The notes under the pieces were generated by a model that worked only from the letters and a program-made list of their open reading frames with translations, was not told the DNA's origin and did not search any database. 48,558 bases of DNA from CAYYNP01 sp964472545. GTDB taxonomy: Bacteria; Planctomycetota; Planctomycetia; Pirellulales; Thermoguttaceae. This document shows, one piece after another, positions 24,201 through 32,503 of the stretch (positions are counted from its first letter, which is position 1; each line of letters begins with the position of its first letter). The DNA lies in the NCBI GenBank assembly GCA_964472545.1, contig CAYYNP010000036.1, forward strand, positions 1 to 48,558, read 5' to 3'. A program made the translations under genes and the position numbers.

Positions 24201-25773
24201 GCGGAACGTCGAACTCCGGTCGCCTGAGGCACTGCCGGCCAACCGATGGGTCGACCTCCGTGTGACGATGAACGGCTCGCAGGCCGCGATCTACTTCAAC
24301 GGCAAGTGCGCAGCGAAAGGCGAATTCCCTTTCAGGCCGCGCGACGTGTTCGTCGGCGACGAAGCGGAGGGCAACTCCATTGGCTGCTTCATCAACTGCG
24401 ACGGCCACCCGGCTTGGCTCTTCAAAGGCCGGATCGATCACTTCCGCATCTATCGCCAGGTACACGACGACTTCGACGTCATCGGCCAAGTCCCGCTGGC
24501 CCTGACCCAAGTGCTCAGCGAGGAAACCTGCCGCCGGGCGGCGGAGCCGCTCGACGAGAAGTACACCGAACTCGCCGACCAGTGGCGAGAGCGGCGCGAT
24601 GCCAAACAACGCGAGTTGTCGCAGCAGCCCGACCCCAACCAGCCGGACGTCGATCCGGAAGAGCTCAACCGCCGCCGATCGCAGTTGCTCAACGAAAGCG
24701 ACCTGCTGACCGAGCTCAACCAGAAGCGGAGCACGCTTCATACTGCCAAGAGCGAACTCGATCGAAAAGCCCGCGAGAAGTTCGAGCTGCTTGCCGAGAC
24801 CGTTGAAGCGAACGAGAGGATCGCACAAACCCGCCAGACGATCGAGCGTATCCGGCGCGAGATCCGCGAGACGGACGAATATACCGAAGCCGCCGAAGCG
24901 GTTCGTGCGGCCGAGCGGCGGCTGGGGGAAATCGAACGGCATGTACGCGAAAGCGCTCGGTTCAAGGTGCTCGAAGAAGCGGCACGTGCCGCCGACGTGG
25001 AGAGAAACGAGGCCGAAGAGGCGGTTCGGCAACTACCCGAAGTCCGCAAGGCCCGCGAAGCGTACGAGCAAGAAGAAGACCGGCCGAAGAAGGACGAACT
25101 GCGGCGCAAGTACGAGTCGCTGCTGGGCGCGCAGCGGTCGTCTGACGAGAACTTCCAAAACGCCGAAACGAATCGCCGAGAGTCTTGGGACCGTTATCAC
25201 CGCTCGTTGCGCGAAGTGCTCGATGTGCATCCGCAGCGTACCAAGACCCGCGAAGAGATCGACGCGTTGCGAAAGGCCCTGACCGATCTCGAGCGGAAGC
25301 TGAAAGCGGATCGCCCCGAACTGACCGAGTCGGAGGCTGCGTTGAAACAGAGACAGCAGGACCTCGACGAAGCCCGCCGTGCGTTCATGGCTCGGCAGCC
25401 GGGATCGGGGGAGTGGAAGGACGATTTCAGACGTGTGTTGGGCGAACTCGAAGCGGTCGACCGGGCCATCGCCGAAGAGAAGCGGCGGCTTCAGCGCGAC
25501 AACGTCGACGAGTTGGCCGAAATTGGCCGCATCTTCCATGAGCGGGCTCAACGCGCCAAGTTCTGGCGGCTCGACGGCCAAGGCTTGGCGCTGCAAGAGA
25601 CCGGTTTGGCCCAAGACCCGTTCGCGCGCCACGTCGACCGCAGCGTGCGGACCTTCCAGCAGAGTCTAGGATTCCGCACCAGCGCCGACTGGGAATACCG
25701 TACGCGTCAGGAAATCAACGACGACGTCACGCCGATCATGAAGACGTGGCTGGAGCGCGTGCGGGGATACTAG
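21262..25773 (+). CDS. Giant secreted multidomain protein: DUF6055/Svx-like putative metallopeptidase, hexapeptide beta-helix, LamG, long coiled coil
   Basis: The product has 1503 residues. ATG 21262 follows GAGGGAG and begins a signal peptide (RSVRFVTAVLAAALFTVDTAAA-like). The first half resembles the DUF6055/Svx-AvrXca type; it contains HEFFH at 317-321, an HExxH zinc motif, with E360 as a possible third ligand. Residues about 704-775 show hexapeptide-like repeats (VLDGARVEGNACI, VVSGNAKIGGKAWL, TIDGNARVLESV) as in left-handed beta-helices. Residues about 905-1070 form a LamG/concanavalin-like domain. From about 1087 to 1440 the chain is charged and helical, a coiled coil. It is probably an envelope protein that digests or binds extracellular material. 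Family assignment of the first half is from memory of motifs. Confidence 0.75.
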   Translation: MRSVRFVTAVLAAALFTVDTAAEEIDYYENLRFYPELRPDVGRDQVDQDGGPDATGYRRRTVRWWPRKGQDIVDVPEGTPLRTWTRNKGQHDKEALAGLCRNWTESDPETFEAHLVGFRGFGVPTPNPTFSDEVMIPAAILRLEDGRQKAVVHFEPLSKMLCAEDHAFILKTWKAAWPKVQASVSDAPYITNPRDTASFPDDDPGCLVIESPHWRFQTGSTTWVDDFYLISPDEPEKQARYRQGTLEFAESLWTYVEAAGARMPFWREHGPDYKFCATTGPGARRGWERFDPGNGGGYGCCTLYWCGGGPRNVKLSHEFFHSGYHGENGCNAGQHMLIPGELPMFSHNFCYPWRNVMFAEYQAGLWMTALGENPNFGHGIVAVLGSLRSDAEPTLYHAAARLGQRKGLWANGIKGLGDFFGEYAARMVTVDFIEQPMLRCKYGMPEVSYLRPVYGRPSTYRIPNAEEPRAYGFNIVRLVPDEGAKGITVVFHGFYEPADHSDWRACIVAVDGEGRARYSPMFNRGKMSLRLKPSDKHVWLTVAATPSALPVREGAGWHGSMNVYYRGNHTPRFPWEVTLAGCTPGSPHRRQGDVVNLDELYTINNENFYVDHAVKHEVPIRGWEADATLAKEKLAAMLPRIEAAEEAVQARLDAGEGHDEYWLKDWYEYRKLERLEDLRQRVEFLQRNTKGRRHENGGGFVAENAHADPTAYVGPDAMVLDGARVEGNACIKQHAVVIGPRTVVSGNAKIGGKAWLFGDVTIDGNARVLESVVLATRYRRRGGYHVHSDTFEGAANVTGNAVLKGEHIMQLCYARDQVLTGSLAVDYNAKIASRHGGVFDRGRFCRAGPYNWAYTPAASLGHGLIGGFDDGGLYVNWQFDQPKRCLMEDAYVNNNGVLHGEPDFIDDDGHKCVAFNGVDQYAEAPPSVADFGELTIDARIKWSGGRDQVLFAFGTNIDARFFLRLADKSGGPSLFAWHGERNVELRSPEALPANRWVDLRVTMNGSQAAIYFNGKCAAKGEFPFRPRDVFVGDEAEGNSIGCFINCDGHPAWLFKGRIDHFRIYRQVHDDFDVIGQVPLALTQVLSEETCRRAAEPLDEKYTELADQWRERRDAKQRELSQQPDPNQPDVDPEELNRRRSQLLNESDLLTELNQKRSTLHTAKSELDRKAREKFELLAETVEANERIAQTRQTIERIRREIRETDEYTEAAEAVRAAERRLGEIERHVRESARFKVLEEAARAADVERNEAEEAVRQLPEVRKAREAYEQEEDRPKKDELRRKYESLLGAQRSSDENFQNAETNRRESWDRYHRSLREVLDVHPQRTKTREEIDALRKALTDLERKLKADRPELTESEAALKQRQQDLDEARRAFMARQPGSGEWKDDFRRVLGELEAVDRAIAEEKRRLQRDNVDELAEIGRIFHERAQRAKFWRLDGQGLALQETGLAQDPFARHVDRSVRTFQQSLGFRTSADWEYRTRQEINDDVTPIMKTWLERVRGY

Positions 25774-26337
25774 TGCTTTGCCAACATTCAAGAGTGGGGC
25801 GAGCATCCTGCTTGCCGTTTGGAACTCAGCGTCAAACGCAAGCTGGAAGCTTACGCCACAAGAGCTGCACTGGTTCGAGTACGCTGGCGGGGCGGCGAAA
25901 CGCGTTCCTGGCGGGCGAGCCAGTCACCATGCCGGCCTACACTCGTGAGTGCAGGATTCGTGGCGCAGTGGGTGCGCGGGGTACGGGGTTACGCTGTGCC
26001 GAGAAGCCGAAACACCAATCGCACTGAAAACAAAGGACTTACGACGACACGATCGCGCTCGCTACCGTTTCCACGGCTTGAGGCTTCGCCGGAAATCTCC
26101 TGCAGAGATCCTATCTTGCCATTCTCGGCGTGTACGTCCCGTAGTGCATACAATACGGCTCATTTGACGTGTCTCTTCGTGCGGCGAGCGCCCGGCCGGG
26201 CCGATATCGCAAGCCGGTCACAAGAGGGAGATCTGACGCCCAAACGACTCGCTATTGTCAGGAGCAACGGTTACAATCAGGAGTTGCCCACAACACGCCG
26301 AGCAGAATGAGCGCTATCCGTACGGAGCCCAGAAGGC
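25774..26337. other. 564-bp gap with no recognised feature
   Basis: The overlapping plus-strand frames have no family features and unusual composition. No strong hairpin, promoter pair or RNA gene is apparent. It separates the giant secreted protein from the DUF1553 triad and probably contains the triad's promoter. Confidence 0.4.
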
Positions 26338-28005
26338 ATGAGAAAGAGACTATCGATCCTGGCGTCCGCCCTCTTGGGATGTGTCTGCACGGCCGCTGCC
26401 GCGGAGAAGGCACCTAGCATCTATGAAAGCCCCGAGCGGCCGGTTGCGGTGAGCGAACTCGACAAGATCGTCTTTGCCAAGCTGGCGTCGATGGACATCA
26501 AGCCTGTGCTCTGTTCCGACTCCGTCTTTGTGCGCCGCGCCTATCTCGACGTGATCGGCACGCTGCCTACGGTCGAGGAGGCCAAGCGGTTCATCGACGA
26601 CCCGAACGAGGACAAGCGGCGTGCGTTGATCGAGCGGCTGATGCAGCGGGACGAGTTCGCCGACTATTGGTCGATGAAGTGGGGCGACGCGTTGCGGATC
26701 AAGGCCGAGTTTCCGATCAACCTCTGGCCCAACGCGGCCCAGGCGTACCATCGCTGGGTGCGGGCGTCGATCGTGGCCAACAAGCCGTACGACGAGATGG
26801 CCCGGGAGATGCTCACTTCCAGCGGCAGCAACTTCCGCGTGGGGCCGGTCAATTTCTACCGCGCGATGCAGAACAAGACGCCCGAGGGCATCGCTACGGC
26901 CGCCGCCTTGACCTTCATGGGCACGCGAACCGAATCGTGGCCGCCGGAGCGATTGGCCGAGATGTCCGTCTTCTTCTCGCAGATCGGCTACAAGCCGACC
27001 GCCGAGTGGAAGGAAGAGAACGTCTTCTGGGATCCGCTGAACGTGGCCGCCACGCCGGGCAGCGTCGCCCCGGGCAACGCCGCCGTGACGACGGCGGACA
27101 AGCCGGCCGAGGACGGGGTTGAAGAAGATGAAGCCCCCCCGGCACCGAAGGCCATCCCAACCACGGCCACGCTGCCGGACGGAACCAAGATCGACCTGCC
27201 TGCCGACCGCGATCCCCGCGAGGTCTTCGCCGATTGGCTGATTACCGAGGAGAATCCGTACTTCACCCGCAGCATCGTCAACCGCGTTTGGGCCTGGACG
27301 ATGGGGCGCGGCATCGTCGATCCGCCGGACGACGTCCGCGGCGACAACCCGCCCAGCAATCCGGAACTGCTGGCGTACCTCGAAAAAGAGCTGATTGCGG
27401 CCGACTACGACTTGCAGCATCTCTATAAGCTGATTCTGACGTCGAACACCTACCAACTTTCCTCCGCGACCCGCTTCGACCATCCCCAGGCGGCGGCCAA
27501 CTTTGCCAGTTATCCGCTGCGGCGGTTGGAGGCCGAGGTGTTGATCGACGCGGTCAACAAGATCACCGGCACGACGGACCTCTATACCAGCGCCATCCCG
27601 GAACCGTTCACCTACATCCCCAAGGACCAACCGGCGATCGCCTTGGCCGACGGCAGTATCACCAGCACGTTTCTGGCGCTGTTCGGGCGCTCGGCCCGGG
27701 CCACCGGCACGTCGGATGAGCGCAACAACGCACTCGACTCAGGGCAATGGCTGCACATGCTCAATTCGAGCCATATCCAACTGAAGCTCGAAACGGGACC
27801 GGCGCTGAAGGCGCTGCTCGCCTCCGGCCGCCCGCCGGCGGAAATCGTCACGGAATTGTATCTGAGGATCCTTTCGCGGCGGCCGACGCCGGACGAACTG
27901 AAGACGGTCGGCGAGTTTGTCAAGACGACCGGGTCGAGGCGAAACGCCGCCATCGATACTGCCTGGGCGTTGATCAACAGCCCCGAGTTTCTTTATCGGC
28001 ACTAA
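26338..28005 (+). CDS. DUF1549/DUF1553 domain exported protein
   Basis: The product has 555 residues with a signal peptide (KRLSILASALLGCVCTAAAA). The first part is DUF1549 (KIVFAKLASMDIKPVLCSDSVFVRRAYLDVIGTLPT, DEFADYWSMKWGDALRIK). The second is DUF1553 (ENPYFTRSIVNRVWAWTMGRGIVDPPDD, LLAYLEKELIAADYD, LRRLEAEVLIDAVNKITG, LYLRILSRRPTPDEL). It lacks the cytochrome c-like domain often found at the N-terminus of this family. The family is a hallmark of Planctomycetota and is usually followed by a DUF1501 gene, as here. The reaction is unknown; a role with sulfated or complex polysaccharide has been proposed only from context. Confidence 0.9.
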   Translation: MRKRLSILASALLGCVCTAAAAEKAPSIYESPERPVAVSELDKIVFAKLASMDIKPVLCSDSVFVRRAYLDVIGTLPTVEEAKRFIDDPNEDKRRALIERLMQRDEFADYWSMKWGDALRIKAEFPINLWPNAAQAYHRWVRASIVANKPYDEMAREMLTSSGSNFRVGPVNFYRAMQNKTPEGIATAAALTFMGTRTESWPPERLAEMSVFFSQIGYKPTAEWKEENVFWDPLNVAATPGSVAPGNAAVTTADKPAEDGVEEDEAPPAPKAIPTTATLPDGTKIDLPADRDPREVFADWLITEENPYFTRSIVNRVWAWTMGRGIVDPPDDVRGDNPPSNPELLAYLEKELIAADYDLQHLYKLILTSNTYQLSSATRFDHPQAAANFASYPLRRLEAEVLIDAVNKITGTTDLYTSAIPEPFTYIPKDQPAIALADGSITSTFLALFGRSARATGTSDERNNALDSGQWLHMLNSSHIQLKLETGPALKALLASGRPPAEIVTELYLRILSRRPTPDELKTVGEFVKTTGSRRNAAIDTAWALINSPEFLYRH

Positions 28006-28025
28006 TTCCGAAGGAAGCAAGCGAC

Positions 28026-29393
28026 ATGAACACGAATCATCAATTCGATAACGGTGCGGAGATCTCCCGGCGAGAGGCGATTCGCCGTGGTGTGTGTGGC
28101 GCGGGCGGGGCGCTGTTGGCTGGCAGCCTCGGCGTGCAGGGTTTTGCCGGCGAGGCGCAGCCGAAGAAGAAACAACCCAAGAAGGAAGCCAAGGCCAAGT
28201 CGGTCATCCAGATCTTCCTCTGGGGCGGCATGTCGCACAACGACACCTGGGACCCGAAGCCGGAGACCGGCCGGGAATACATGGGCGAGTTCGGCGACGT
28301 GGTTTCGACGAACGTCGACGGTATCCAGCTCGGCGGGCTGTTTCCCGAGTTGGCCAAGCAGGCCGACAAGTTCTCGCTGATCCGCAGCATGACCCACGGC
28401 GTCAACGGCCACGAGACGGCGGCCTACCTGATGCAGACCGGCCACACCCGCGGCGAGCGGCTGGCCTATCCCAGCGTGGGGGCCGTCTTCGCGCTGATGA
28501 AGCAGGACGAGTACAAGGGCATGCTGCCGCCCTACGTCGTGCTCACGCGTCTCCAAGGACGATTCTCGGAAGAGGGTTTCTTGGGCCCCAGATACAAGCC
28601 CTTTGCCACCGGCGGCGACCCCAACCAGGAGCGCTTCGCCGTCGAAGGGATCGTCGCCCGCAGCATCACCGACGATCGCCAAAAGGCCCGGCGCGAGTTG
28701 CTCGGCAAGATGAACACCATGGGAAACGCCATGGCGGGCAATCCCGAACTGGCCGCCGCGGAGGAGGCCAAGGATAGGGCCTATGAGCTGATACTCGGGT
28801 CCGGCAAGGAGGTCTTCGACCTTTCCAAAGAGAAGCCGGCGCTGCGAGAGACTTACGGCCGCCACACCTTCGGCCAGGAATGCCTGGCGGCACGGCGGCT
28901 GGTCGAGGCGGAAGTGCCCTATATCGTGATCAACTATCCCGGCGGATGGGATACGCACAAGAACCACTTCACCACGATGCGGCGGCAGGCGCCCCAACTC
29001 GACCAGGGCCTGGCGGCGCTATTGGCCGATCTGCAAGATCACGGCCTGCTCGATAGCACGCTGGTCTGGTGCTGCGGCGAGTTCGGCCGCGGTCCGAAGG
29101 TCGACTGGCAGCCGCCGTGGAACGGGGGCCGCAACCACTACGGCAAGGTCTTCAGCGTGCTGGTGGCCGGCGGCGGTTTCCAGGGCGGACAGATCGTCGG
29201 CTCGTCGGACGAGAAGGCCACCGAAGTCAAAGATCGGCCCGTCTATCCGGTCGACCTATTGGGCAGCATCTATCAGTTGGCCGGCATCGACGCCAGTGCC
29301 AAGCTGCCGCATCCGCTGGCGTTGGAGGCCCACGTGTTGCCCAGCGCGGCTGAGGGCGCTAAGTCGGGCGGATTGTTGACGGAGATTATGTAG
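28026..29393 (+). CDS. DUF1501 domain exported protein
   Basis: The product has 455 residues. ATG 28026 lies 20 bp after the upstream stop and follows AAGGAAG. The N-terminus is a Tat signal (ISRREAIRRGVCGAGGALLAGSLGVQGFA). Sulfatase/alkaline-phosphatase-fold features include SVIQIFLWGGMSHNDTWDPKP, MTHGVNGHE, GGWDTHKNHF and WCCGEFGRGPK. It forms a conserved pair with the DUF1553 protein and is most likely co-transcribed and functionally coupled with it. Confidence 0.9.
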   Translation: MNTNHQFDNGAEISRREAIRRGVCGAGGALLAGSLGVQGFAGEAQPKKKQPKKEAKAKSVIQIFLWGGMSHNDTWDPKPETGREYMGEFGDVVSTNVDGIQLGGLFPELAKQADKFSLIRSMTHGVNGHETAAYLMQTGHTRGERLAYPSVGAVFALMKQDEYKGMLPPYVVLTRLQGRFSEEGFLGPRYKPFATGGDPNQERFAVEGIVARSITDDRQKARRELLGKMNTMGNAMAGNPELAAAEEAKDRAYELILGSGKEVFDLSKEKPALRETYGRHTFGQECLAARRLVEAEVPYIVINYPGGWDTHKNHFTTMRRQAPQLDQGLAALLADLQDHGLLDSTLVWCCGEFGRGPKVDWQPPWNGGRNHYGKVFSVLVAGGGFQGGQIVGSSDEKATEVKDRPVYPVDLLGSIYQLAGIDASAKLPHPLALEAHVLPSAAEGAKSGGLLTEIM

Positions 29394-29424
29394 CGCCATG
29401 TAGCACGAGCGAAAGCCTCTCACT

Positions 29425-29509
29425 GGTTCCCAAACTCCGGTTTGGGAACCGAGGCGGTGGCGACCGGCGGCAGGGGCAGGGGAGGTTCCCAAACCGGAGT
29501 TTGGGAACC
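29425..29509. repeat. Pair of 26-bp palindromes (family D)
   Basis: 29425-29450 and 29484-29509 are each perfect hairpins with 11-bp arms GGTTCCCAAAC and four-base loops (TCCG and CGGA). The two units are exact reverse complements of each other, so they can also pair mutually. They fill most of the 171-bp gap between the DUF1501 and PPC genes. They look like a REP-type element and could weaken read-through between the two genes. Confidence 0.85.
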
Positions 29510-29564
29510 AGAAGTTGTTGCAGACAAGATAGCAGACAAAGCAGATAGAATCGTGGAGCGGGTC

Positions 29565-31685
29565 ATGAATCGAGTTCTTTGCCTAGGGGCCTTGGCGTTG
29601 ACGGGGCTATTGGCAGCGGCGTCAACCGCAACGGCCCAAACGACGCCTTATATCGGTTACGTCTATCCGGCCGGCGGCCAACAGGGTACGACGTTCCAGG
29701 TCAGGCTCGGCGGACAACGGCTGGCCGGCCTGCACGACGCCGTCGTCTCCGGCACCGGCGTTACGGCCCGCGTGGTGCAATACCACCGCCGGCTGAGCAA
29801 CCAGGAACTCAACTTGATGCGGGAGCAACTGAAGATCCTGCAGCAGCAGGTGACCAAGCTCGAAAAGGACAAGAAGCCGGTACCGCAGCCCACGCAGAAG
29901 TTGATCGCGCGGATCCAGAAGCGAATCGCTTCCTGGGTCAATCGCCCGGCCTGTGCGGCCCACTCGGAGGTGGCGTTCGTCGAAGTCACCGCGGCTGCCG
30001 ACGCCGCGGCGGGCCTGCGCGAGATCCGGCTGGTCGCCGAGCGCGGCGTCACCAACCCGCTGGTGTTTTGCATCGGCCAGGTGCCGGAAGTCGCCCGGCG
30101 GCCGATGAAGACGTGCCTGATGCAGGTGCTCGGCAAGGAGCATCTTGCCCAGCGCAAGCGGCCGCCGGAGGAGGAAGAGGCGCAGATTACGGTGCCGTCT
30201 ACGATGAACGGGCAGATTGCCTCCGGCGAAGTGAACCGGTATCGATTCGCGGCGAAGCAGGGCCAGCGGTTGGTGATTTCGGCACACGCGCGGGAGTTGA
30301 TTCCCTACATTGCCGACGCGGTACCCGGCTGGTTTCAGCCGGTACTTTCGCTGCACGACGCCGCCGGCAAAGAGGTGGCCTACAACGACGACTTCCGCTT
30401 CAAGCCCGACCCCACCCTCTATTACGAGGTGGCCGAGGACGGCCAGTACGTGCTCACGATCACCGACGCCATCTATCGCGGGCGGGAGGATTTCGTCTAT
30501 CGCGTGACCGTCGGTGAGCTGCCGTTTGTGACGAACGTCTTCCCGTTGGGCGGCCGCGCGGGTGAGTCGGCGTCGATCGAAATCGACGGCTGGAACCTCG
30601 ACGGCGCCCGCACCGTTCCGCCCTCGAAAGACGCTCCGCCGGGCGTGCATTTCGTCACGGCCGTCAACAACGGCCTCGTATCAAACCGCGTGCCGTTTGC
30701 GTTGGACACGCTGCCGGAGTGTATCGAGGAGGAAGCGAACGACGATCCGTCGCAGGCGCAGAAGGTCGCGCTGCCGATCATCGTCAACGGCCGCACCGAC
30801 CGCCCGGACGACTGGGACGTGTTTGCCGTCGAGGGCACGGCGGGCCAGACGATCGTGGCCGAGGTCCAAGCGCGGCGGCTCGATTCGCCGTTGGATTCGA
30901 TGTTGAAGATCACCGACGCCGCGGGCAAGGTGTTGGCGCTGAACGACGACCGCATGGATTACGGCTCGGGTCTGAACACCCACCATGCCGACTCGTACCT
31001 GACGATCGAGTTGCCGGCCGACGGAACGTATTTCGTACACATCGGCGACACTTCCCGCAACGGCGGCGGCGAATACGCCTATCGCCTGCGGATCAGCGAA
31101 CCGAGGCCCGACTTCGAGCTGCGCGTGGTGCCCTCCAGCGCCGCGCTGCGCAGCAAGGCCGCCATGGCGGTGAGCGTCTACGCGATTCGCAAGGACGGCT
31201 TCGACGGCGACATCAAGCTCCGCCTGCAAGATGCGCCGGACGGCTTTGCACCGACGGCCGCCACGTTGCCCAAGGGCAAGGAGATGATCAAGTTTGCGCT
31301 GCGGACGACCCTGGCCAAAACCGACGCGCCCGTTGCCCCGGTGATCGAGGGTCTTGCCACGATCGGCGATTCGGAAGTGGCCCATGCGGCCGTGCCGGCC
31401 GAAGACCGCATGCAAGCGTTCCTCTGGCGGCATCTGGTGCCGGCGGAAGAACTGGCCGTGCTGGTCTACGACATGGCCAACCCACGCCGGCCGAAGCGCG
31501 TTGCGCCGACGCTGACCGACGAAGAGATCGCCAAGCTTGCGCCGCCGAACTCCGGGGCCAAAGTCGCCTTCACCAAGAATCAGGTGGCCGGGCGGCTGAG
31601 GCAACTGAAGCTGCTCTACGAAGAGTGGCTGCTGACGGACAATTACTACGCGCGAAAAGTCGCGGAATGTAAGACGGCGTTCTAG
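29565..31685 (+). CDS. Exported protein with pre-peptidase C-terminal (PPC) domains
   Basis: The product has 706 residues. ATG 29565 follows GGAG, and the signal peptide is NRVLCLGALALTGLLAAASTATA. An IPT/TIG-like opening (YIGYVYPAGGQQGTTFQVRLGG) is followed by a short coiled coil (NQELNLMREQLKILQQQVTKLE). Two PPC-type beta domains follow: about 205-320 (GEVNRYRFAAKQGQRLVISAHA, LYYEVAEDGQYVLTITD) and about 395-510 (DDWDVFAVEGTAGQTIVAEVQA, SYLTIELPADGTYFVHIGD). It completes the DUF1553-DUF1501-PPC set typical of planctomycetes. It is an envelope protein of unknown ligand. Confidence 0.85.
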   Translation: MNRVLCLGALALTGLLAAASTATAQTTPYIGYVYPAGGQQGTTFQVRLGGQRLAGLHDAVVSGTGVTARVVQYHRRLSNQELNLMREQLKILQQQVTKLEKDKKPVPQPTQKLIARIQKRIASWVNRPACAAHSEVAFVEVTAAADAAAGLREIRLVAERGVTNPLVFCIGQVPEVARRPMKTCLMQVLGKEHLAQRKRPPEEEEAQITVPSTMNGQIASGEVNRYRFAAKQGQRLVISAHARELIPYIADAVPGWFQPVLSLHDAAGKEVAYNDDFRFKPDPTLYYEVAEDGQYVLTITDAIYRGREDFVYRVTVGELPFVTNVFPLGGRAGESASIEIDGWNLDGARTVPPSKDAPPGVHFVTAVNNGLVSNRVPFALDTLPECIEEEANDDPSQAQKVALPIIVNGRTDRPDDWDVFAVEGTAGQTIVAEVQARRLDSPLDSMLKITDAAGKVLALNDDRMDYGSGLNTHHADSYLTIELPADGTYFVHIGDTSRNGGGEYAYRLRISEPRPDFELRVVPSSAALRSKAAMAVSVYAIRKDGFDGDIKLRLQDAPDGFAPTAATLPKGKEMIKFALRTTLAKTDAPVAPVIEGLATIGDSEVAHAAVPAEDRMQAFLWRHLVPAEELAVLVYDMANPRRPKRVAPTLTDEEIAKLAPPNSGAKVAFTKNQVAGRLRQLKLLYEEWLLTDNYYARKVAECKTAF

Positions 31686-31866
31686 TAGTCCGCAACGCCC
31701 CAACAGATGGGTGGGGTGGCTTCTCCGGCAAGACCGCTACGGCCGTCGTGATCGCCACGACCCGGCCCGCGCTCTTGGCCCGCGTTCTCCGGAATGCCAA
31801 TCGGTAAGCTACTCTATTGTGGATACCCACGTACCTCCGCGCCCCCGAACTAGCCGAGGCAGCACC

Positions 31867-32484
31867 GTGACCGACGTGATTCTCGAGAGCATTCGCAGCG
31901 TCGTGCTACTGGCGGCGGCGCTCTTTTTGTGGAAATCGGGAAGGAATCGGATCGAACTCTGCCGCAGGGGGTGGCGGTTGATCTTGGGCGGGTTTCTGTT
32001 GCTGCTCGGCGGCAGCCTGATCGACGTTACCGACAACTTCGAGTCGCTGAACTTCCTGGTGATCGCCGGCGATACGCCGGCGCAAGCGTTCTTGGAGAAG
32101 ATCGTCGGCTTCTTGGGCGGCTTCGTGCTGCTGGCCGTCGGCCTGGTGCGCTGGTTGCCGACCGTCACCAGCGTGGAGGAAAGCAAGCGTATGGCGGTCG
32201 AAGTGGGCGAACTAAACGACCGGCTGGCGGTCGCCAACGAGGATCTCCGGCGGGAGATCGCCGAACGTGAACAAATCCGCCGGGAACTCAGCGAGCGTGT
32301 GAACGACGTCGAGGCGTTCAATCGCTTGTACGTCGGACGAGAGCTGAGGATGGTTGAATTGAAGAAGGAAGTCAACGCCCTGTTGGGCGAGCTTGGGCGG
32401 CGGGCGAAGTACTGCACCGAGTTCGGCGACGCGAAGAAAGCGGCAACCGCGGCGGGCACCGGTCGAGATCCGGCAGTCGTCTGA
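31867..32484 (+). CDS. Small membrane protein with coiled coil, upstream of a hybrid kinase
   Basis: The product has 205 residues. A GTG start at 31867 is chosen because GAGG precedes it by about seven bases and the membrane helices begin directly after it; the frame is open further upstream to 31711. Two or three hydrophobic segments (SVVLLAAALFLW, LILGGFLLLLGGSLI, GFLGGFVLLAVGLVRWL) are followed by a charged coiled coil (VGELNDRLAVANEDLRREIAEREQIRRELSERV) and KKEVNALLGELG. This resembles membrane-plus-coiled-coil accessory or truncated sensor proteins. The kinase gene starts 19 bp after its stop, so the two are likely co-transcribed. No family name is assigned. Confidence 0.65.
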   Translation: MTDVILESIRSVVLLAAALFLWKSGRNRIELCRRGWRLILGGFLLLLGGSLIDVTDNFESLNFLVIAGDTPAQAFLEKIVGFLGGFVLLAVGLVRWLPTVTSVEESKRMAVEVGELNDRLAVANEDLRREIAEREQIRRELSERVNDVEAFNRLYVGRELRMVELKKEVNALLGELGRRAKYCTEFGDAKKAATAAGTGRDPAVV

Positions 32485-32503
32485 GACCGCCGAGGCAGGA
32501 TCG

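Noticed and set aside
25774..26337. Possible small genes in the 564-bp gap
   Set aside because: Frames there have no ribosome binding site, family match or plausible codon pattern.
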